Part shown: positions 16,714-25,388 of the stretch, in pieces
Layout: each line of letters begins with the position of its first letter
Numbering within the stretch: position 1 is the stretch's first letter
Assembly (NCBI GenBank): GCA_017642895.1
Contig: JAEPON010000012.1
Coordinates: forward strand, 1-37,013
From: Roseitalea sp.
GTDB taxonomy: Bacteria; Pseudomonadota; Alphaproteobacteria; Rhizobiales; Rhizobiaceae
DNA length: 37,013 bases
Direction of reading: 5' to 3'
Translations under genes and position numbers: made by a program
Notes under the pieces: generated by a model
Told to the model about the DNA's origin: nothing
What the model saw: the letters and a program-made list of their open reading frames with translations, nothing else
Databases searched by the model: none

Positions 16714-16738
16714 CACCGTCGGCGACCGTGGCGCGGCC

Positions 16739-17887
16739 ATGAGCTATCTGTCGATCACATGGCTGTTCTGGATGTGGCTGACCGTATCGGTCTACTGGCT
16801 GGCTCCGCGCACGGCGCGCCAGTTCGTCCTGATGGCGATCACGGTGATCTTCCTGGCCAGCCGCTCGCCGGACTCCGCCGTGCTGCTGCTTGTCTTCACG
16901 GCGATCACCCATCTGGCCGGCAACATCGCCGCGCCGACCTTCCGCCCGGTCGCGGCGGCCATGATCGCCATGCTCGGCGTGCTCGGCTACTACAAGATCA
17001 CCCAACCGGTGAATCTGGACAATCTGCTCGACACGGTCGCGATCCCGCTCGGCCTGTCTTACTACACGTTCCGCTGCATCCATTTCCTGATGGAGCGCTA
17101 CAAATCGGCGGTCCCGCGCACCAGCGCGCACGAACTGGCCGGCTATCTGCTGTTCCTGCCGACCATCGTCGTCGGGCCGATCCACCGCTTTGACGACTAC
17201 CGGCGCGACCGCAACCGGCAGCGCTTCGACCCGGCGCTGATCTCCGAGGGTGGCGAGCGCATCCTTTACGGCTACGCCAAGATCGTCATCCTCTCCAACT
17301 TCCTGACCGAAGGCGTGCTCGGCGACTATATCGCCACGTTCGACGATCCGGCCGCGCAGCACGTCATCTATCTGGAAATCGTGCAGAACGGACTGAACCT
17401 CTATTTCCAGTTTTCCGGCTATTCGGACATCGCCATCGGCTTTGCGCGCCTGCTCGGCTACCGCGTGCTGGAGAATTTCAACTGGCCCTACCTGCAGCCC
17501 AACATCTCGGCCTTCTGGCGGTCCTGGCACATCTCCCTGTCGCGCTGGTGCCGCGACTATGTCTATTCGGTCGTCGTCGCCAAGACCCGCAGCCCGGCGC
17601 TCGGCGCCATGGCGACGATGATCGCCATCGGCCTCTGGCACGAAATCTCGCTGCGCTTCCTTCTGTGGGGCGCCTGGCACGGTATCGGGCTGATCGTCTG
17701 GCAAAAGAGCCAGGGCTGGACGACACGCATCGAGCAGGCGCTGCCGGAAAGTACGCTGCCGGTCCTGCATGTTGCAAAGGTCGTCTTCACCGTCCATTTC
17801 GTCTGGCTGGGCTTTGTCATCCTGACCGCTGGCACGCCGGGCGCCGCGCTTGAAACCTATGGCCGCCTGTTCGGCCTGATCGACTGA
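16739..17887 (+). CDS. MBOAT family O-acyltransferase (DltB/AlgI-like)
   Basis: 382 residues, about ten hydrophobic segments, no cleaved signal. The MBOAT landmarks are in order: PLGLSYYTFRCIHFLME (about 103-119), GPIHRF at 146-151, FSGYSDIAIGFARLLG at 225-240, FWRSWHISLSRWCRDYVY at 259-276 (His264) and GLWHE with the presumed catalytic His301, followed by GAWHG. DltB and AlgI, the closest functional models, pass an acyl group from a cytoplasmic thioester donor to the outside of the inner membrane. The carrier domain encoded upstream is the obvious donor, and the microprotein and SGNH enzyme downstream are the obvious next steps. At 382 residues it is near DltB length, and it has no C-terminal extension carrying an acyl-shuttle motif. 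Confidence 0.93.
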   Translation: MSYLSITWLFWMWLTVSVYWLAPRTARQFVLMAITVIFLASRSPDSAVLLLVFTAITHLAGNIAAPTFRPVAAAMIAMLGVLGYYKITQPVNLDNLLDTVAIPLGLSYYTFRCIHFLMERYKSAVPRTSAHELAGYLLFLPTIVVGPIHRFDDYRRDRNRQRFDPALISEGGERILYGYAKIVILSNFLTEGVLGDYIATFDDPAAQHVIYLEIVQNGLNLYFQFSGYSDIAIGFARLLGYRVLENFNWPYLQPNISAFWRSWHISLSRWCRDYVYSVVVAKTRSPALGAMATMIAIGLWHEISLRFLLWGAWHGIGLIVWQKSQGWTTRIEQALPESTLPVLHVAKVVFTVHFVWLGFVILTAGTPGAALETYGRLFGLID

Positions 17888-17904
17888 AAAGAGGGAGCGA
17901 TCCC

Positions 17905-18042
17905 ATGTATGGCCTGCTTCTGACCCGGTTTTCCCCCCGCATCGCCGGCTGGCTGTGCGCGATCTGGTATGCCGGTCTGGCCATTGGCATCGTCATCCTC
18001 AGCGTCGAACCGCCGGCGGATTTTCGTTATGCGCGTTACTGA
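17905..18042 (+). CDS. 45-residue membrane microprotein with DltX-like C-terminal aromatic motif
   Basis: Excellent ribosome binding site (GGGAG, seven bases before ATG 17905). Residues 1-12 are short and basic (Arg8, Arg12), residues 13-33 are one membrane helix with Trp16, Trp21 and Tyr22, and residues 34-45 should be periplasmic, ending FRYARY (40-45). DltX of the Gram-positive Dlt operon has the same size and topology and a conserved C-terminal aromatic hexapeptide of the form FxYxx(F/Y); its Tyr is reported to receive the acyl group from DltB and pass it to DltD. Tyr42 occupies that position here. Gene position between MBOAT and SGNH genes supports the match. Function by analogy, not proven. 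Its 3' end overlaps the SGNH gene by 14 bases. Confidence 0.8.
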   Translation: MYGLLLTRFSPRIAGWLCAIWYAGLAIGIVILSVEPPADFRYARY

Positions 18043-19165
18043 CCTGATCAACGGCGCATGGGTCGGCCGATGGCTGGGGCGGTTGACCGAACGCCAGACG
18101 GAAATCGCGTTCGGCGCCGGCACCATGCTGTTCGTCGTGCTGGCTCTTCTGGCCGGGGAAATGCTTGCACGGACCCATGATGCGCTGCGCGCTCCGCCGC
18201 CCGGCTTTGACTGGTTCGCCCTGATGGCCGAAATGCAGCCCGCCGACGGCGATGCACCGCCACGCTTTGCACCGAGCACTCAAACCGGCGGCGTCGCCAT
18301 CAACGCCCTGGGTTTTCGCGGCCCGGATGTTGCGGCCCAGAAGCCGGACGGCACAGTCAGACTGGTCTTTTTGGGCGACTCCAAGCTGTTCAGCGCCGAA
18401 CATGCTGAAAAGGAGATGATCGCAGCGCAGGTCATCGACCGGCTCGCGGCCGTCGCGCCAGCCTGCCAGTTCGACCAGATCACCGTTGCCGGCCCGGCCT
18501 ACACGATGGACCATCTGGCGCATCTGGTCGGCAGCGATGTGGCGCCGCTCGATCCCGACCTGCATGTGGTTCTGTCCGGTTCGATGCGCGATGTTTTGCA
18601 ACGGCACGCCCAAGACGATGCGCGCGGCGGCCATGTCCTGCATTATCCATGGCTGGTGCTGCAGTCGCGTTTTGCGGACAAGCTCTTCCGGGCCTTTCAT
18701 CTGGCCCGTCAGGAGCGGCAGGCGCGGCACCAGGGGCCAAAACCCGATGCGGAGCTGGCGGCGATCGCGCAGGCCATCGACGCGCCCATGGACCGTCTCG
18801 CCGAGGCGACGCACCCCACGCCGGTCCTGGCGATCGGCTATCGCGGCCAGTTGCGCGAAGGTCTGCCGCTCGACGAACAAATGGCGCATACGCGGCAGTT
18901 GCGGCACGAAACGCGCGGGCTGGGCGCGCGCGATATGGCCCGGCTGAACACGCTTCTGGTCGCCGCGCAGAAGCAGGCGGCAGGGCGCCATGGCTGGACA
19001 TTCATCGATCCGATCGCCGACATCACGCCGGCCGCCGCAAACTTCACCGACCAGTCGCATTTCTCACGTCAGGGGATCGCACAACTCTCCGACGCGATCG
19101 CCGACACGGTCATGCCGGTGCTGGACCGTCAGGACATTGCCTGCCTGAACGGACAATCGGGTTAG
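18029..19165 (+). CDS. Membrane-anchored SGNH-like hydrolase/acyltransferase (DltD-like role)
   Basis: 378 residues from ATG 18029. A single N-terminal membrane helix at about residues 26-44 anchors a periplasmic domain. GDS at 116-118 in VFLGDSKLF gives the nucleophile Ser118, and Asp341-x-x-His344 in DQSHFS completes the triad in the usual SGNH order. The block III Asn is not obvious: the matching segment reads SGSMRD. SGNH proteins paired with MBOATs (DltD, AlgX, AlgJ, PatB) transfer or remove O-acyl groups on envelope polymers. Start at 18029 was chosen over 17969 because the added residues would precede the anchor and overlap the microprotein in another frame. It ends the operon and overlaps the convergent VOC gene by four bases; no terminator is seen. 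Confidence 0.85.
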   Translation: MRVTDLINGAWVGRWLGRLTERQTEIAFGAGTMLFVVLALLAGEMLARTHDALRAPPPGFDWFALMAEMQPADGDAPPRFAPSTQTGGVAINALGFRGPDVAAQKPDGTVRLVFLGDSKLFSAEHAEKEMIAAQVIDRLAAVAPACQFDQITVAGPAYTMDHLAHLVGSDVAPLDPDLHVVLSGSMRDVLQRHAQDDARGGHVLHYPWLVLQSRFADKLFRAFHLARQERQARHQGPKPDAELAAIAQAIDAPMDRLAEATHPTPVLAIGYRGQLREGLPLDEQMAHTRQLRHETRGLGARDMARLNTLLVAAQKQAAGRHGWTFIDPIADITPAAANFTDQSHFSRQGIAQLSDAIADTVMPVLDRQDIACLNGQSG

Positions 19166-19608
19166 CTGCCTTGCGAAAAGCGCTGAACGATTTCGTTCGG
19201 ACCAAGCGCTTCGTGATTGGTCGCAATGAACCACAGATGGCCGAACGGGTCGCGCAATTTGCCCGACCGGTCGCCGTGGAACTGGTCCTTGACCTCGAAC
19301 AGTGCCTCGGCGCCATCGGCGACCATCGCCGCGAAGGTCGCATCAGCATCGGCGACATAGACTTGCAACGAGACCGGCGAGCCGCCCAGTGCGTCGGGGG
19401 CGACGATGCCCATGTCGGGAAAAGCGTCCGAGACCATCAGCACCATGCCGTTCAAGTCGATCTCGGCATGGACGATGCCGCCGCCGGGCATCTCGAGCCG
19501 GTAACGCTCGGTCGCACCCAGATGTCTGGCGTACCAGTCAATGGCCGCGCCGGCATCGGCACAGACGAGATAGGGCGTCACGGCGGCATAGCCGGGGCGC
19601 TGGGTCAT
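19162..19608 (-). CDS. VOC superfamily (PhnB/glyoxalase-like) protein
   Basis: 148 residues. Two beta-alpha-beta-beta-beta modules are recognisable: AVTPYLVCADAGAAIDWYARHLGA at the start, HAEI in the middle, VYVADADATFAAMVADGA, and DPFGHLWFIATN near the end. This is the PhnB/YkcA-like branch of the vicinal oxygen chelate fold. Metal ligands are incomplete by eye, so I would not claim a lyase or dioxygenase reaction. ATG 19608 has AGGAGA seven bases before it; the open frame extends to 19782 but overlaps the neighbour. It starts 17 bases after the DUF72 stop codon on the same strand, so the two probably form an operon. Confidence 0.88.
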   Translation of the reverse strand: MTQRPGYAAVTPYLVCADAGAAIDWYARHLGATERYRLEMPGGGIVHAEIDLNGMVLMVSDAFPDMGIVAPDALGGSPVSLQVYVADADATFAAMVADGAEALFEVKDQFHGDRSGKLRDPFGHLWFIATNHEALGPNEIVQRFSQGS

Positions 19609-19625
19609 GGCGCACTCTCCTGACT

Positions 19626-20429
19626 CTACGCGTCCACCAGCCTTTGCAGCGCCATCGCGCCGGCGGGCGCGCGGGATTTGCCGCTGGAAATGAGGTAAGC
19701 AAAGACATCGCGCCGACGGGCGTCCGCCGGTGTGTCGGGCGCGGTCAACGGCAGATCGCCGGGCGCGCCGCCTGTCGACCATTGCCGGAGGCGCTCGGCC
19801 CAGGCCGACAGTTCGTTGCCGCCATAGCAGGTCTCGATATCGTCCGAGCCAGTCTGCAGGCGCAGATAGGCGAAATCGGTGGTGACATCCCAGATCGCCG
19901 GGTAGCTCGCGTGCAGCGCGCCGACAATGGCCACCCCATGGCTGCGGGCCAGCGCGACGAAGTCGGGCACCTGAAAGCTCTCATGGCGCACCTCGACCGC
20001 ATGGCGCAACGCAACGCCGTCCTGTTCGCGCGGCAGCATCTCCAGAAAGGCGCCAAAATCGTCCGGATCGAACTTTTTGGTGGGCGCAAACTGCCACAGG
20101 ATCGGCCCCAGCCGGTCGCCCAGTTCGGTGACGCCGGTGGCAAAGAACTTCGCCATCGACTCGCCGGCTTCGGCCAGAACACGGCGATTGGTGACGAAGC
20201 GTACGCCCTTGACCGCGAAGACGAACCCGTCCGGTGTCGCCGCCGCCCATTTGGCGAAGGTCTCGGGCTTTTGTCCGCGATAATAGGTGCCGTTGATCTC
20301 GATCGTGCGAAGCTGACGGGACGCGTAGTCGAGCTGGTCCTTCTTTTTCACCTCGGGCGGATAGAAGGTCTCGTTCCAGGCATCGAACGTCCAGCCGCCA
20401 ATGCCGGCGCGTATGGTTTCGGAGGTCAT
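19626..20429 (-). CDS. DUF72 (YecE-like) family protein
   Basis: 267 residues, no signal peptide. The N-terminal Gly-Ile-Gly-Gly-Trp-Thr-Phe, then Phe-Tyr-Pro, Glu-Ile-Asn-Gly-Thr-Tyr-Tyr and Phe-Ala-Val-Lys-Gly segments are the landmarks of DUF72, a TIM-barrel protein family of unknown biochemical function. A C-terminal Val-Phe-Ala-Tyr-Leu-Ile-Ser-Ser-Gly-Lys segment occurs in the alphaproteobacterial members. The ATG at 20429 follows a GGGAC. Its 5' end faces the toxin-antitoxin promoter with only 50 bases between the two genes, so divergent promoters must share that space. Confidence 0.88.
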   Translation of the reverse strand: MTSETIRAGIGGWTFDAWNETFYPPEVKKKDQLDYASRQLRTIEINGTYYRGQKPETFAKWAAATPDGFVFAVKGVRFVTNRRVLAEAGESMAKFFATGVTELGDRLGPILWQFAPTKKFDPDDFGAFLEMLPREQDGVALRHAVEVRHESFQVPDFVALARSHGVAIVGALHASYPAIWDVTTDFAYLRLQTGSDDIETCYGGNELSAWAERLRQWSTGGAPGDLPLTAPDTPADARRRDVFAYLISSGKSRAPAGAMALQRLVDA

Positions 20430-20444
20430 GACGGCGTCGTCCCA

Positions 20445-20473
20445 TTGTGCTTAGCTAAGCGGTTAGCTATATT
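20445..20473 (+). promoter_or_regulatory. Toxin-antitoxin promoter with inverted-repeat operator
   Basis: TTGTGC (20445-20450), 17 bases, TATATT (20468-20473). A perfect inverted repeat TAGCTAA-GCGG-TTAGCTA at 20452-20469 fills the spacer and enters the -10 box, the expected place for autorepression by the antitoxin complex. The predicted start point falls at or within a base or two of the antitoxin ATG (20480), which suggests a leaderless or nearly leaderless mRNA. Confidence 0.7.
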
Positions 20474-20479
20474 GCAGGC

Positions 20480-20743
20480 ATGATCGTGAAGATGCATCAG
20501 GCGAAATCCCAATTGTCGAGCCTCATCGCGCGGGTGGAAGCCGGCGAGGAGATCATTTTGGCGCGTGGAGACACGCCGGTGGCCAAGATCGTGCCGCTGG
20601 CGCCGCCCCGCCGCGAACCGCGCAAGCCCGGCGCTCTCAAGCATTTGCGCGGTGCAATCCCGGACGATCTTTTCCTGCGACCGATGACCGAAGAAGAGCT
20701 GGCTGCATGGGAAGGCGTGGACGACGCCAAAGGCGACATTTGA
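20480..20743 (+). CDS. Phd/YefM-family antitoxin
   Basis: 87 residues. The N-terminal half (MHQAKSQLSSLIARVEAGEEIILARGD) followed by PVAKIVPL is the standard Phd/YefM DNA-binding fold; the C-terminal half with Pro-Asp-Asp-Leu and an acidic end should wrap around the toxin. It neutralises the PIN toxin encoded immediately downstream and represses its own promoter. ATG 20480 lacks a ribosome binding site and coincides with the predicted transcription start; ATG 20492 is an alternative. The stop TGA overlaps the toxin start (TTGA). Confidence 0.9.
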   Translation: MIVKMHQAKSQLSSLIARVEAGEEIILARGDTPVAKIVPLAPPRREPRKPGALKHLRGAIPDDLFLRPMTEEELAAWEGVDDAKGDI

Positions 20744-21126
20744 GTCATCTTCTGGACACGCATGCGCTTGTCTGGTGGTTGACCGGAGCGCCGCTGCTTT
20801 CGAAAACCGCAGCCGCCATCATCGCCGACCCGGAGATGGATGTCTTCGTCAGTGCAGTCTCGGCTTTCGAGATCGCCAACAAAGTTCGCATCGGCAAATG
20901 GCGTGAGGCGGCCGAACTGGCAGACGATTTCGAGGTGATCATCGACCGTGAACGTTTTTCGCCGTTGTCGATCACTCAGCATCATGCGGTCACGGCCGGC
21001 CTGTTGCCGGGCGATCATCGCGATCCTTTCGACAGGCTCTTGGCCGCCCAGGCGCGATCGGAAAGTCTGACGCTTGTCACCAGCGACGATGACTTTTCGG
21101 CATTCAATGTCGCGACGGTCTGGTAG
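20740..21126 (+). CDS. PIN-domain toxin (VapC-like ribonuclease)
   Basis: 128 residues from TTG 20740. The PIN acidic residues are present: Asp6 in LLDTHALVWW, Glu44 in SAFEIANK, Asp98 in DPFDRLLAAQA and Asp116/Asp117 in TSDDDF. These bind Mg2+ or Mn2+ for RNA cleavage. Trp-Trp after the first Asp and the SAFEIANK motif place it in the VapC subgroup paired with Phd-type antitoxins. The open frame continues to 20707 within the antitoxin gene, but starting at TTG gives the family N-terminus and a four-base overlap with the antitoxin stop, ensuring coupled synthesis. It is intact, with no frameshift. It ends 12 bases before the convergent uvrA stop. Confidence 0.9.
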   Translation: MSHLLDTHALVWWLTGAPLLSKTAAAIIADPEMDVFVSAVSAFEIANKVRIGKWREAAELADDFEVIIDRERFSPLSITQHHAVTAGLLPGDHRDPFDRLLAAQARSESLTLVTSDDDFSAFNVATVW

Positions 21127-21138
21127 CGCCACCAATCC

Positions 21139-24069
21139 TCACTCCGCCGCCTCGACGCGTTTGACCGGGCGGCGTTCGAGCAGTTCGCGGAGGAACTGGC
21201 CGGTATAGGAGCGTTCGGCGGTGACGATGTCCTCCGGCGTGCCCTCGGCGACGATCTCGCCGCCGCCGTCACCGCCTTCGGGGCCCAGATCGATGATCCA
21301 GTCGGCGGTCTTGATGACTTCCAGATTGTGTTCGATCACGGCGACCGTGTTGCCGGCGTCAACCAGTTCGTGCAGCACTTCAAGCAACTTGGCCACATCG
21401 TGGAAGTGCAGGCCCGTCGTCGGCTCATCGAGAATATAGAGCGTGCGGCCGGTCGCGCGCCTTGACAGCTCCTTGGCCAGCTTGACGCGCTGCGCTTCGC
21501 CGCCCGAAAGCGTCGTCGCCTGCTGGCCGACCTTGATATAGCCAAGCCCCACCCGTTCGAGCGTTGCCAGCTTGTCGCGCACGGCAGGCACCGCGGCAAA
21601 GAATTCGACGCCTTCCTCGACGGTCATTTCGAGAACGTCGGAGATCGACTTGCCCTTGAACTCCACTTCAAGTGTCTCGCGATTATAACGCTTGCCGTGG
21701 CAGACATCGCAGGTGACATAGACGTCGGGCAGGAAGTGCATCTCGATCTTGGTGACGCCGTCGCCCTGGCAGGCCTCACAGCGTCCGCCCTTGACGTTGA
21801 AGGAAAAGCGCCCCGGCTGGTAGCCGCGCGCCTTGGCCTCGGGCAATTGGGCGAACCATTCGCGGATCGGCGTAAACGCGCCGGTATAGGTCGCCGGGTT
21901 CGAGCGCGGCGTGCGGCCGATCGGCGACTGGTCGATGTCGATCACCTTGTCGATGTGCTCGAGCCCCTCGATCCGCTCATGCTCGGCCGGCGCTTCGCGC
22001 GCGCCATTGATGCGGCGCGCGGCGGCCTTGTAGAGCGTTTCGATCAGGAAAGTGGACTTGCCGCCGCCCGAAACGCCCGTGACGCAACTGAAGGTGCCGA
22101 GCGGCAGCGCCGCCGACACGTCCCGCAGATTGTTGCCGCGTGCGCCGACGACCTTGATCGCGCGGCTCTTCATGTCCACCGGACGGCGTTCGGCGGGCAC
22201 GGCGATGCCCTTGGCGCCAGACAGATACTGGCCGGTGAGCGAAGCGGGATTGGCCATCACTTCGGCAGGGGTGCCCGAGGCGATGATCGTGCCGCCATGG
22301 ATGCCGGCGGCCGGCCCGATATCCACCACATGGTCGGCGGTCAGCACCGCATCCTCGTCATGCTCGACGACGATGACCGTGTTGCCGAGATCGCGCAGAT
22401 GGCGCAGCGTTTCCAGAAGCCGCGCATTGTCGCGCTGGTGCAGGCCGATCGACGGCTCATCCAGCACGTAGAGCACGCCCGTCAGGCCCGAGCCGATCTG
22501 GCTGGCCAGGCGAATGCGCTGGCTTTCGCCGCCCGACAGCGAACCCGAGCCGCGCGACAGGGTCAGATAGTCGAGCCCCACATCATTGAGGAATTTGAGC
22601 CGGTCGCGGATCTCCTTCAGGATCCGCACGGCGATCGCGTTCTGCTTGTCGTTGAGTGCGTCCGGCAGGTCGGCGAACCAGTCCTTGGCCGCGCGGATCG
22701 ACATGGCGGCCACTTCGGAAATGTGCAGGCCATCGATCTTGACCGCCAACGCTTCAGGCTTGAGCCGGTGGCCGTTGCACACAGAGCACGGGTTCTGCGC
22801 CATGTAGCGCTCGATCTCCTCGCGCATCCAGGCCGAATCCGTCTCGCGCCAGCGTCGCTCGAGATTGCCGATCACGCCCTCGAAGCTCTTCTTCGCCTTG
22901 TAGGTGCGCAGCCCGTCATCATAGGAAAACTCGATCTCGGTGCCGCCGGTGCCGTAAAGGATCGCGCTCTGGCTCTCCTCGGTCAGATCGGCCCAGGCAT
23001 CGGTCAGCTTGAACCCATAGGCCTTGCCGAGCGCCTGAAGCGTCTGCGTGTAATAGGGCGAGGGGTTGGTCGATTTCGACCAGGGCGCGATCGCGCCCTT
23101 TTTCAGCGTCAGGCCGGGATCGGGGACGACCAGCGACGGATCGACGCCCTGTTCGGTGCCCAGGCCATCGCAGTGCGGACAGGCGCCGAAGGGATTGTTG
23201 AACGAAAAAAGGCGCGGCTCGATCTCCGGAATGGTGAAGCCGGAGACCGGGCAGGCGAACTTCTCCGAAAAGACGATCCGCTCATGGGTGTCGTTCTTCG
23301 ATTTGTTGGCCGAGCCCTGGCTGGTTTCGGCATCTGGCAGGGGCCTGTCGGCATATTCGGCGACCGCCAGCCCGTCCGACAGGCGCAGCGCCTGTTCGAG
23401 CGAATCCGCCAGCCGCGCGGCCATGTCCTCGCGCACGACGACCCGGTCGACCACGACATCGATGTCATGCTTGTACTTCTTGTCGAGCGCCGGCACGTCG
23501 GCGATCTCGTGGAAGGTGCCGTCCACCTTGACCCGCTGGAAGCCCTTCTTCATCAGTTCGGCCAGTTCCTTGCGGTATTCGCCCTTGCGGCCGCGCACGA
23601 TCGGCGCCAGCAGGTAGAGCCGCGTGCCTTCCTCGAGCGCCAGAATGCGGTCGACCATCTGGCTGACCGTCTGGCTTTCGATCGGCAGGCCCGTCGCCGG
23701 CGAGATCGGCACGCCGACGCGGGCGAACAAAAGCCGCATGTAATCGTAAATCTCGGTGACCGTGCCGACCGTAGAGCGCGGATTGCGGCTGGTCGTCTTC
23801 TGCTCGATCGAAATGGCCGGCGACAGCCCGTCAATCTGGTCGACATCGGGCTTTTGCATCATTTCGAGGAACTGGCGCGCATAGGCCGAAAGGCTCTCGA
23901 CATAGCGCCGCTGGCCCTCCGCATAGATCGTGTCGAACGCAAGCGATGATTTGCCCGAACCCGAAAGGCCGGTCATCACGATCAGCGCGTCGCGCGGCAG
24001 GTCGAGATCGACATTTTTCAGATTGTGCTCGCGTGCACCGCGAATCGTGATGAATTTCTTGTCGGTCAT
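21139..24069 (-). CDS. uvrA: Excinuclease ABC subunit A
   Basis: 976 residues, the normal length. UvrA dimers find bulky DNA lesions and load UvrB in nucleotide excision repair. First ATPase: Walker A GLSGSGKS at 34-41 and signature [12 protein letters not shown]. Second ATPase: GVSGGGKST (Gly in place of the common second Ser) and [15 protein letters not shown] followed by [10 protein letters not shown]. Zinc-finger Cys pairs are present as CPHC, CSVC and CEAC...CDVC. The start is ATG 24069 ([19 protein letters not shown]); the open frame runs on to 25104 but that part covers the regulatory gap and the ssb gene. It diverges from ssb and shares a LexA box with it. Confidence 0.97.
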   Translation of the reverse strand: MTDKKFITIRGAREHNLKNVDLDLPRDALIVMTGLSGSGKSSLAFDTIYAEGQRRYVESLSAYARQFLEMMQKPDVDQIDGLSPAISIEQKTTSRNPRSTVGTVTEIYDYMRLLFARVGVPISPATGLPIESQTVSQMVDRILALEEGTRLYLLAPIVRGRKGEYRKELAELMKKGFQRVKVDGTFHEIADVPALDKKYKHDIDVVVDRVVVREDMAARLADSLEQALRLSDGLAVAEYADRPLPDAETSQGSANKSKNDTHERIVFSEKFACPVSGFTIPEIEPRLFSFNNPFGACPHCDGLGTEQGVDPSLVVPDPGLTLKKGAIAPWSKSTNPSPYYTQTLQALGKAYGFKLTDAWADLTEESQSAILYGTGGTEIEFSYDDGLRTYKAKKSFEGVIGNLERRWRETDSAWMREEIERYMAQNPCSVCNGHRLKPEALAVKIDGLHISEVAAMSIRAAKDWFADLPDALNDKQNAIAVRILKEIRDRLKFLNDVGLDYLTLSRGSGSLSGGESQRIRLASQIGSGLTGVLYVLDEPSIGLHQRDNARLLETLRHLRDLGNTVIVVEHDEDAVLTADHVVDIGPAAGIHGGTIIASGTPAEVMANPASLTGQYLSGAKGIAVPAERRPVDMKSRAIKVVGARGNNLRDVSAALPLGTFSCVTGVSGGGKSTFLIETLYKAAARRINGAREAPAEHERIEGLEHIDKVIDIDQSPIGRTPRSNPATYTGAFTPIREWFAQLPEAKARGYQPGRFSFNVKGGRCEACQGDGVTKIEMHFLPDVYVTCDVCHGKRYNRETLEVEFKGKSISDVLEMTVEEGVEFFAAVPAVRDKLATLERVGLGYIKVGQQATTLSGGEAQRVKLAKELSRRATGRTLYILDEPTTGLHFHDVAKLLEVLHELVDAGNTVAVIEHNLEVIKTADWIIDLGPEGGDGGGEIVAEGTPEDIVTAERSYTGQFLRELLERRPVKRVEAAE

Positions 24070-24223
24070 GAAAGTCTGTTCGGGTGTGGGCGACCGGCAG
24101 GACATGCGTCCGGCTTGGGTCCTTGAAAATCGATGCCTAATGTAGGCTTCGATGGCGCCATGTCGACCCGCCCATGACGATATGCTGACAGCGGAGGATG
24201 CATCTGTGGACGGCGGGGCGCGG

Positions 24224-24272
24224 TTGACATTGTGTTGCCGCCACAATAGAACAAAATAAGAACAAATTGCAA
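24224..24272. promoter_or_regulatory. Shared SOS (LexA) box with overlapping divergent promoters of uvrA and ssb
   Basis: GAAC-N7-GAAC at 24249-24263 is the alphaproteobacterial LexA site. On the plus strand TTGACA (24224-24229), 17 bases and TAGAAC (24247-24252) form the ssb promoter, its -10 box entering the LexA site. On the minus strand TTGCAA (24272-24267), 18 bases and TATTGT (24248-24243) form the uvrA promoter with the LexA site as its spacer. One repressor would block both. The remaining 24070-24223 and 24273-24390 show nothing else clear. Confidence 0.75.
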
Positions 24273-24390
24273 GCGCGGCGAGAAGTGCCCTGTGCGCGCT
24301 CAAAAGTCCCTGTGGACAGCGGGTGGCCGGCTTCATCGACTGGCCGCATCGGCCTAGGGTGCGCCAAACAGGCATTGGAGTGCGAACATC

Positions 24391-24918
24391 ATGGCAGGCA
24401 GCGTCAACAAGGTCATTCTGGTCGGCAATCTGGGCGCGGATCCGGATGTCAGGCGGCTCAATTCCGGCGATCCGGTGGTCAACCTTTCCGTGGCGACGTC
24501 CGAGACCTGGCGCGACAAGCAGTCGGGCGAGCGGCGCGACCGCACCGAATGGCACCGCGTGGTGATCTTCAACGAGAACCTCGCCAAGGTGGCCGAGAAC
24601 TATCTGAAAAAGGGCGCCAAGGTTTACATCGAAGGCCAGTTGCAGACGCGCAAATGGACCGACCAGAACGGTCAGGACAAATATACGACCGAGATTGTTC
24701 TGCAGCGCTTCCGCGGCGAATTGCAGATGCTCGACAGCCGCGCCGACGCCGAAGCGGGCTATGGCGGGCGCGGGCAGGGCGGCGGCTATGGCAATGACCG
24801 CGTCGGCCAGGGCGCCGGCGGCATGGATCGCGGCGGCGTTCAGCAGGGCGGCGGCCAAGGTGGCCAGCAGGGCGGCAATGATTTTGTCCGCGATCTCGAT
24901 GACGAGATTCCGTTCTAG
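24391..24918 (+). CDS. ssb: Single-stranded DNA-binding protein
   Basis: 175 residues. Residues 1-110 form the OB fold ([15 protein letters not shown], then TEWHRVVIF and VYIEGQL, with the conserved Trp residues), residues about 120-165 a Gly/Gln-rich disordered linker, and DDEIPF at 170-175 the acidic tip that recruits replication and repair proteins. It coats single-stranded DNA as a tetramer. GGAG lies ten bases before the ATG. SOS control from the shared promoter region is expected. The stop lies 13 bases before the next gene, which is probably co-transcribed. Confidence 0.97.
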   Translation: MAGSVNKVILVGNLGADPDVRRLNSGDPVVNLSVATSETWRDKQSGERRDRTEWHRVVIFNENLAKVAENYLKKGAKVYIEGQLQTRKWTDQNGQDKYTTEIVLQRFRGELQMLDSRADAEAGYGGRGQGGGYGNDRVGQGAGGMDRGGVQQGGGQGGQQGGNDFVRDLDDEIPF

Positions 24919-24931
24919 GGCCGGCGATGTG

Positions 24932-25366
24932 ATGCGTCCCGACACGGCTTCAGGCTTTGCGATCGTGCCGATGGCGCGGGCGTTCGCGCTCGTGCCGCTG
25001 TTTGCCGTCAGCGTGCTTGCATTGGTGCTGGCCACCTCGGCGATGGCGCTCGCCGGTGAAGCCGATGTGGTCGATGTCGAGGCGCGGCAGGCCGAAAACG
25101 GCACATGGCGGTTCGACGTGACCGTCGCCCATGCCGATGAGGGCTGGGATCACTATGCCGATCTGTGGGAAGTGGTCGCCCCCGATGGCACGGTCCTCGG
25201 CAGCCGTGTTCTGGCGCATCCCCATGTCGAGGAGCAGCCCTTCACCCGCTCGCTGTCGGGCGTTTCGATCGATGACGCCACCGGGTCGGTGACGGTGCGG
25301 GCGCGCGACAGCGTGCACGGGTTCGGCGGCGCCGAAATGACCGTCGATCTTAACGCGCTGCGTTGA
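24932..25366 (+). CDS. Small exported protein of unknown function
   Basis: 144 residues from ATG 24932 (GTG 24929 and ATG 24971 are alternatives). A hydrophobic segment around residues 17-41 ending Ala-Met-Ala-Leu-Ala-Gly looks like a signal peptide. The mature part has [16 protein letters not shown] and [15 protein letters not shown], and reads as a single immunoglobulin-like or beta-sandwich domain. I recall proteins with the same Gly-Trp-Asp-His-Tyr-Ala-Asp and Gln-Pro-Phe-Thr-Arg segments in other alphaproteobacteria, always without a known function. It follows ssb closely on the same strand and converges on marC 22 bases later. Confidence 0.75.
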   Translation: MRPDTASGFAIVPMARAFALVPLFAVSVLALVLATSAMALAGEADVVDVEARQAENGTWRFDVTVAHADEGWDHYADLWEVVAPDGTVLGSRVLAHPHVEEQPFTRSLSGVSIDDATGSVTVRARDSVHGFGGAEMTVDLNALR

Positions 25367-25388
25367 TGCCGCGACACCCGGTCGGCTG

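Noticed and set aside
21697..23949. 750-codon open frame antisense to uvrA
   Set aside because: Same cause as the clpA shadow; it lies wholly within uvrA.
24070..25104. N-terminal extension of uvrA by 345 codons
   Set aside because: It runs through the SOS promoter region and antisense to ssb; UvrA homology begins exactly at ATG 24069.
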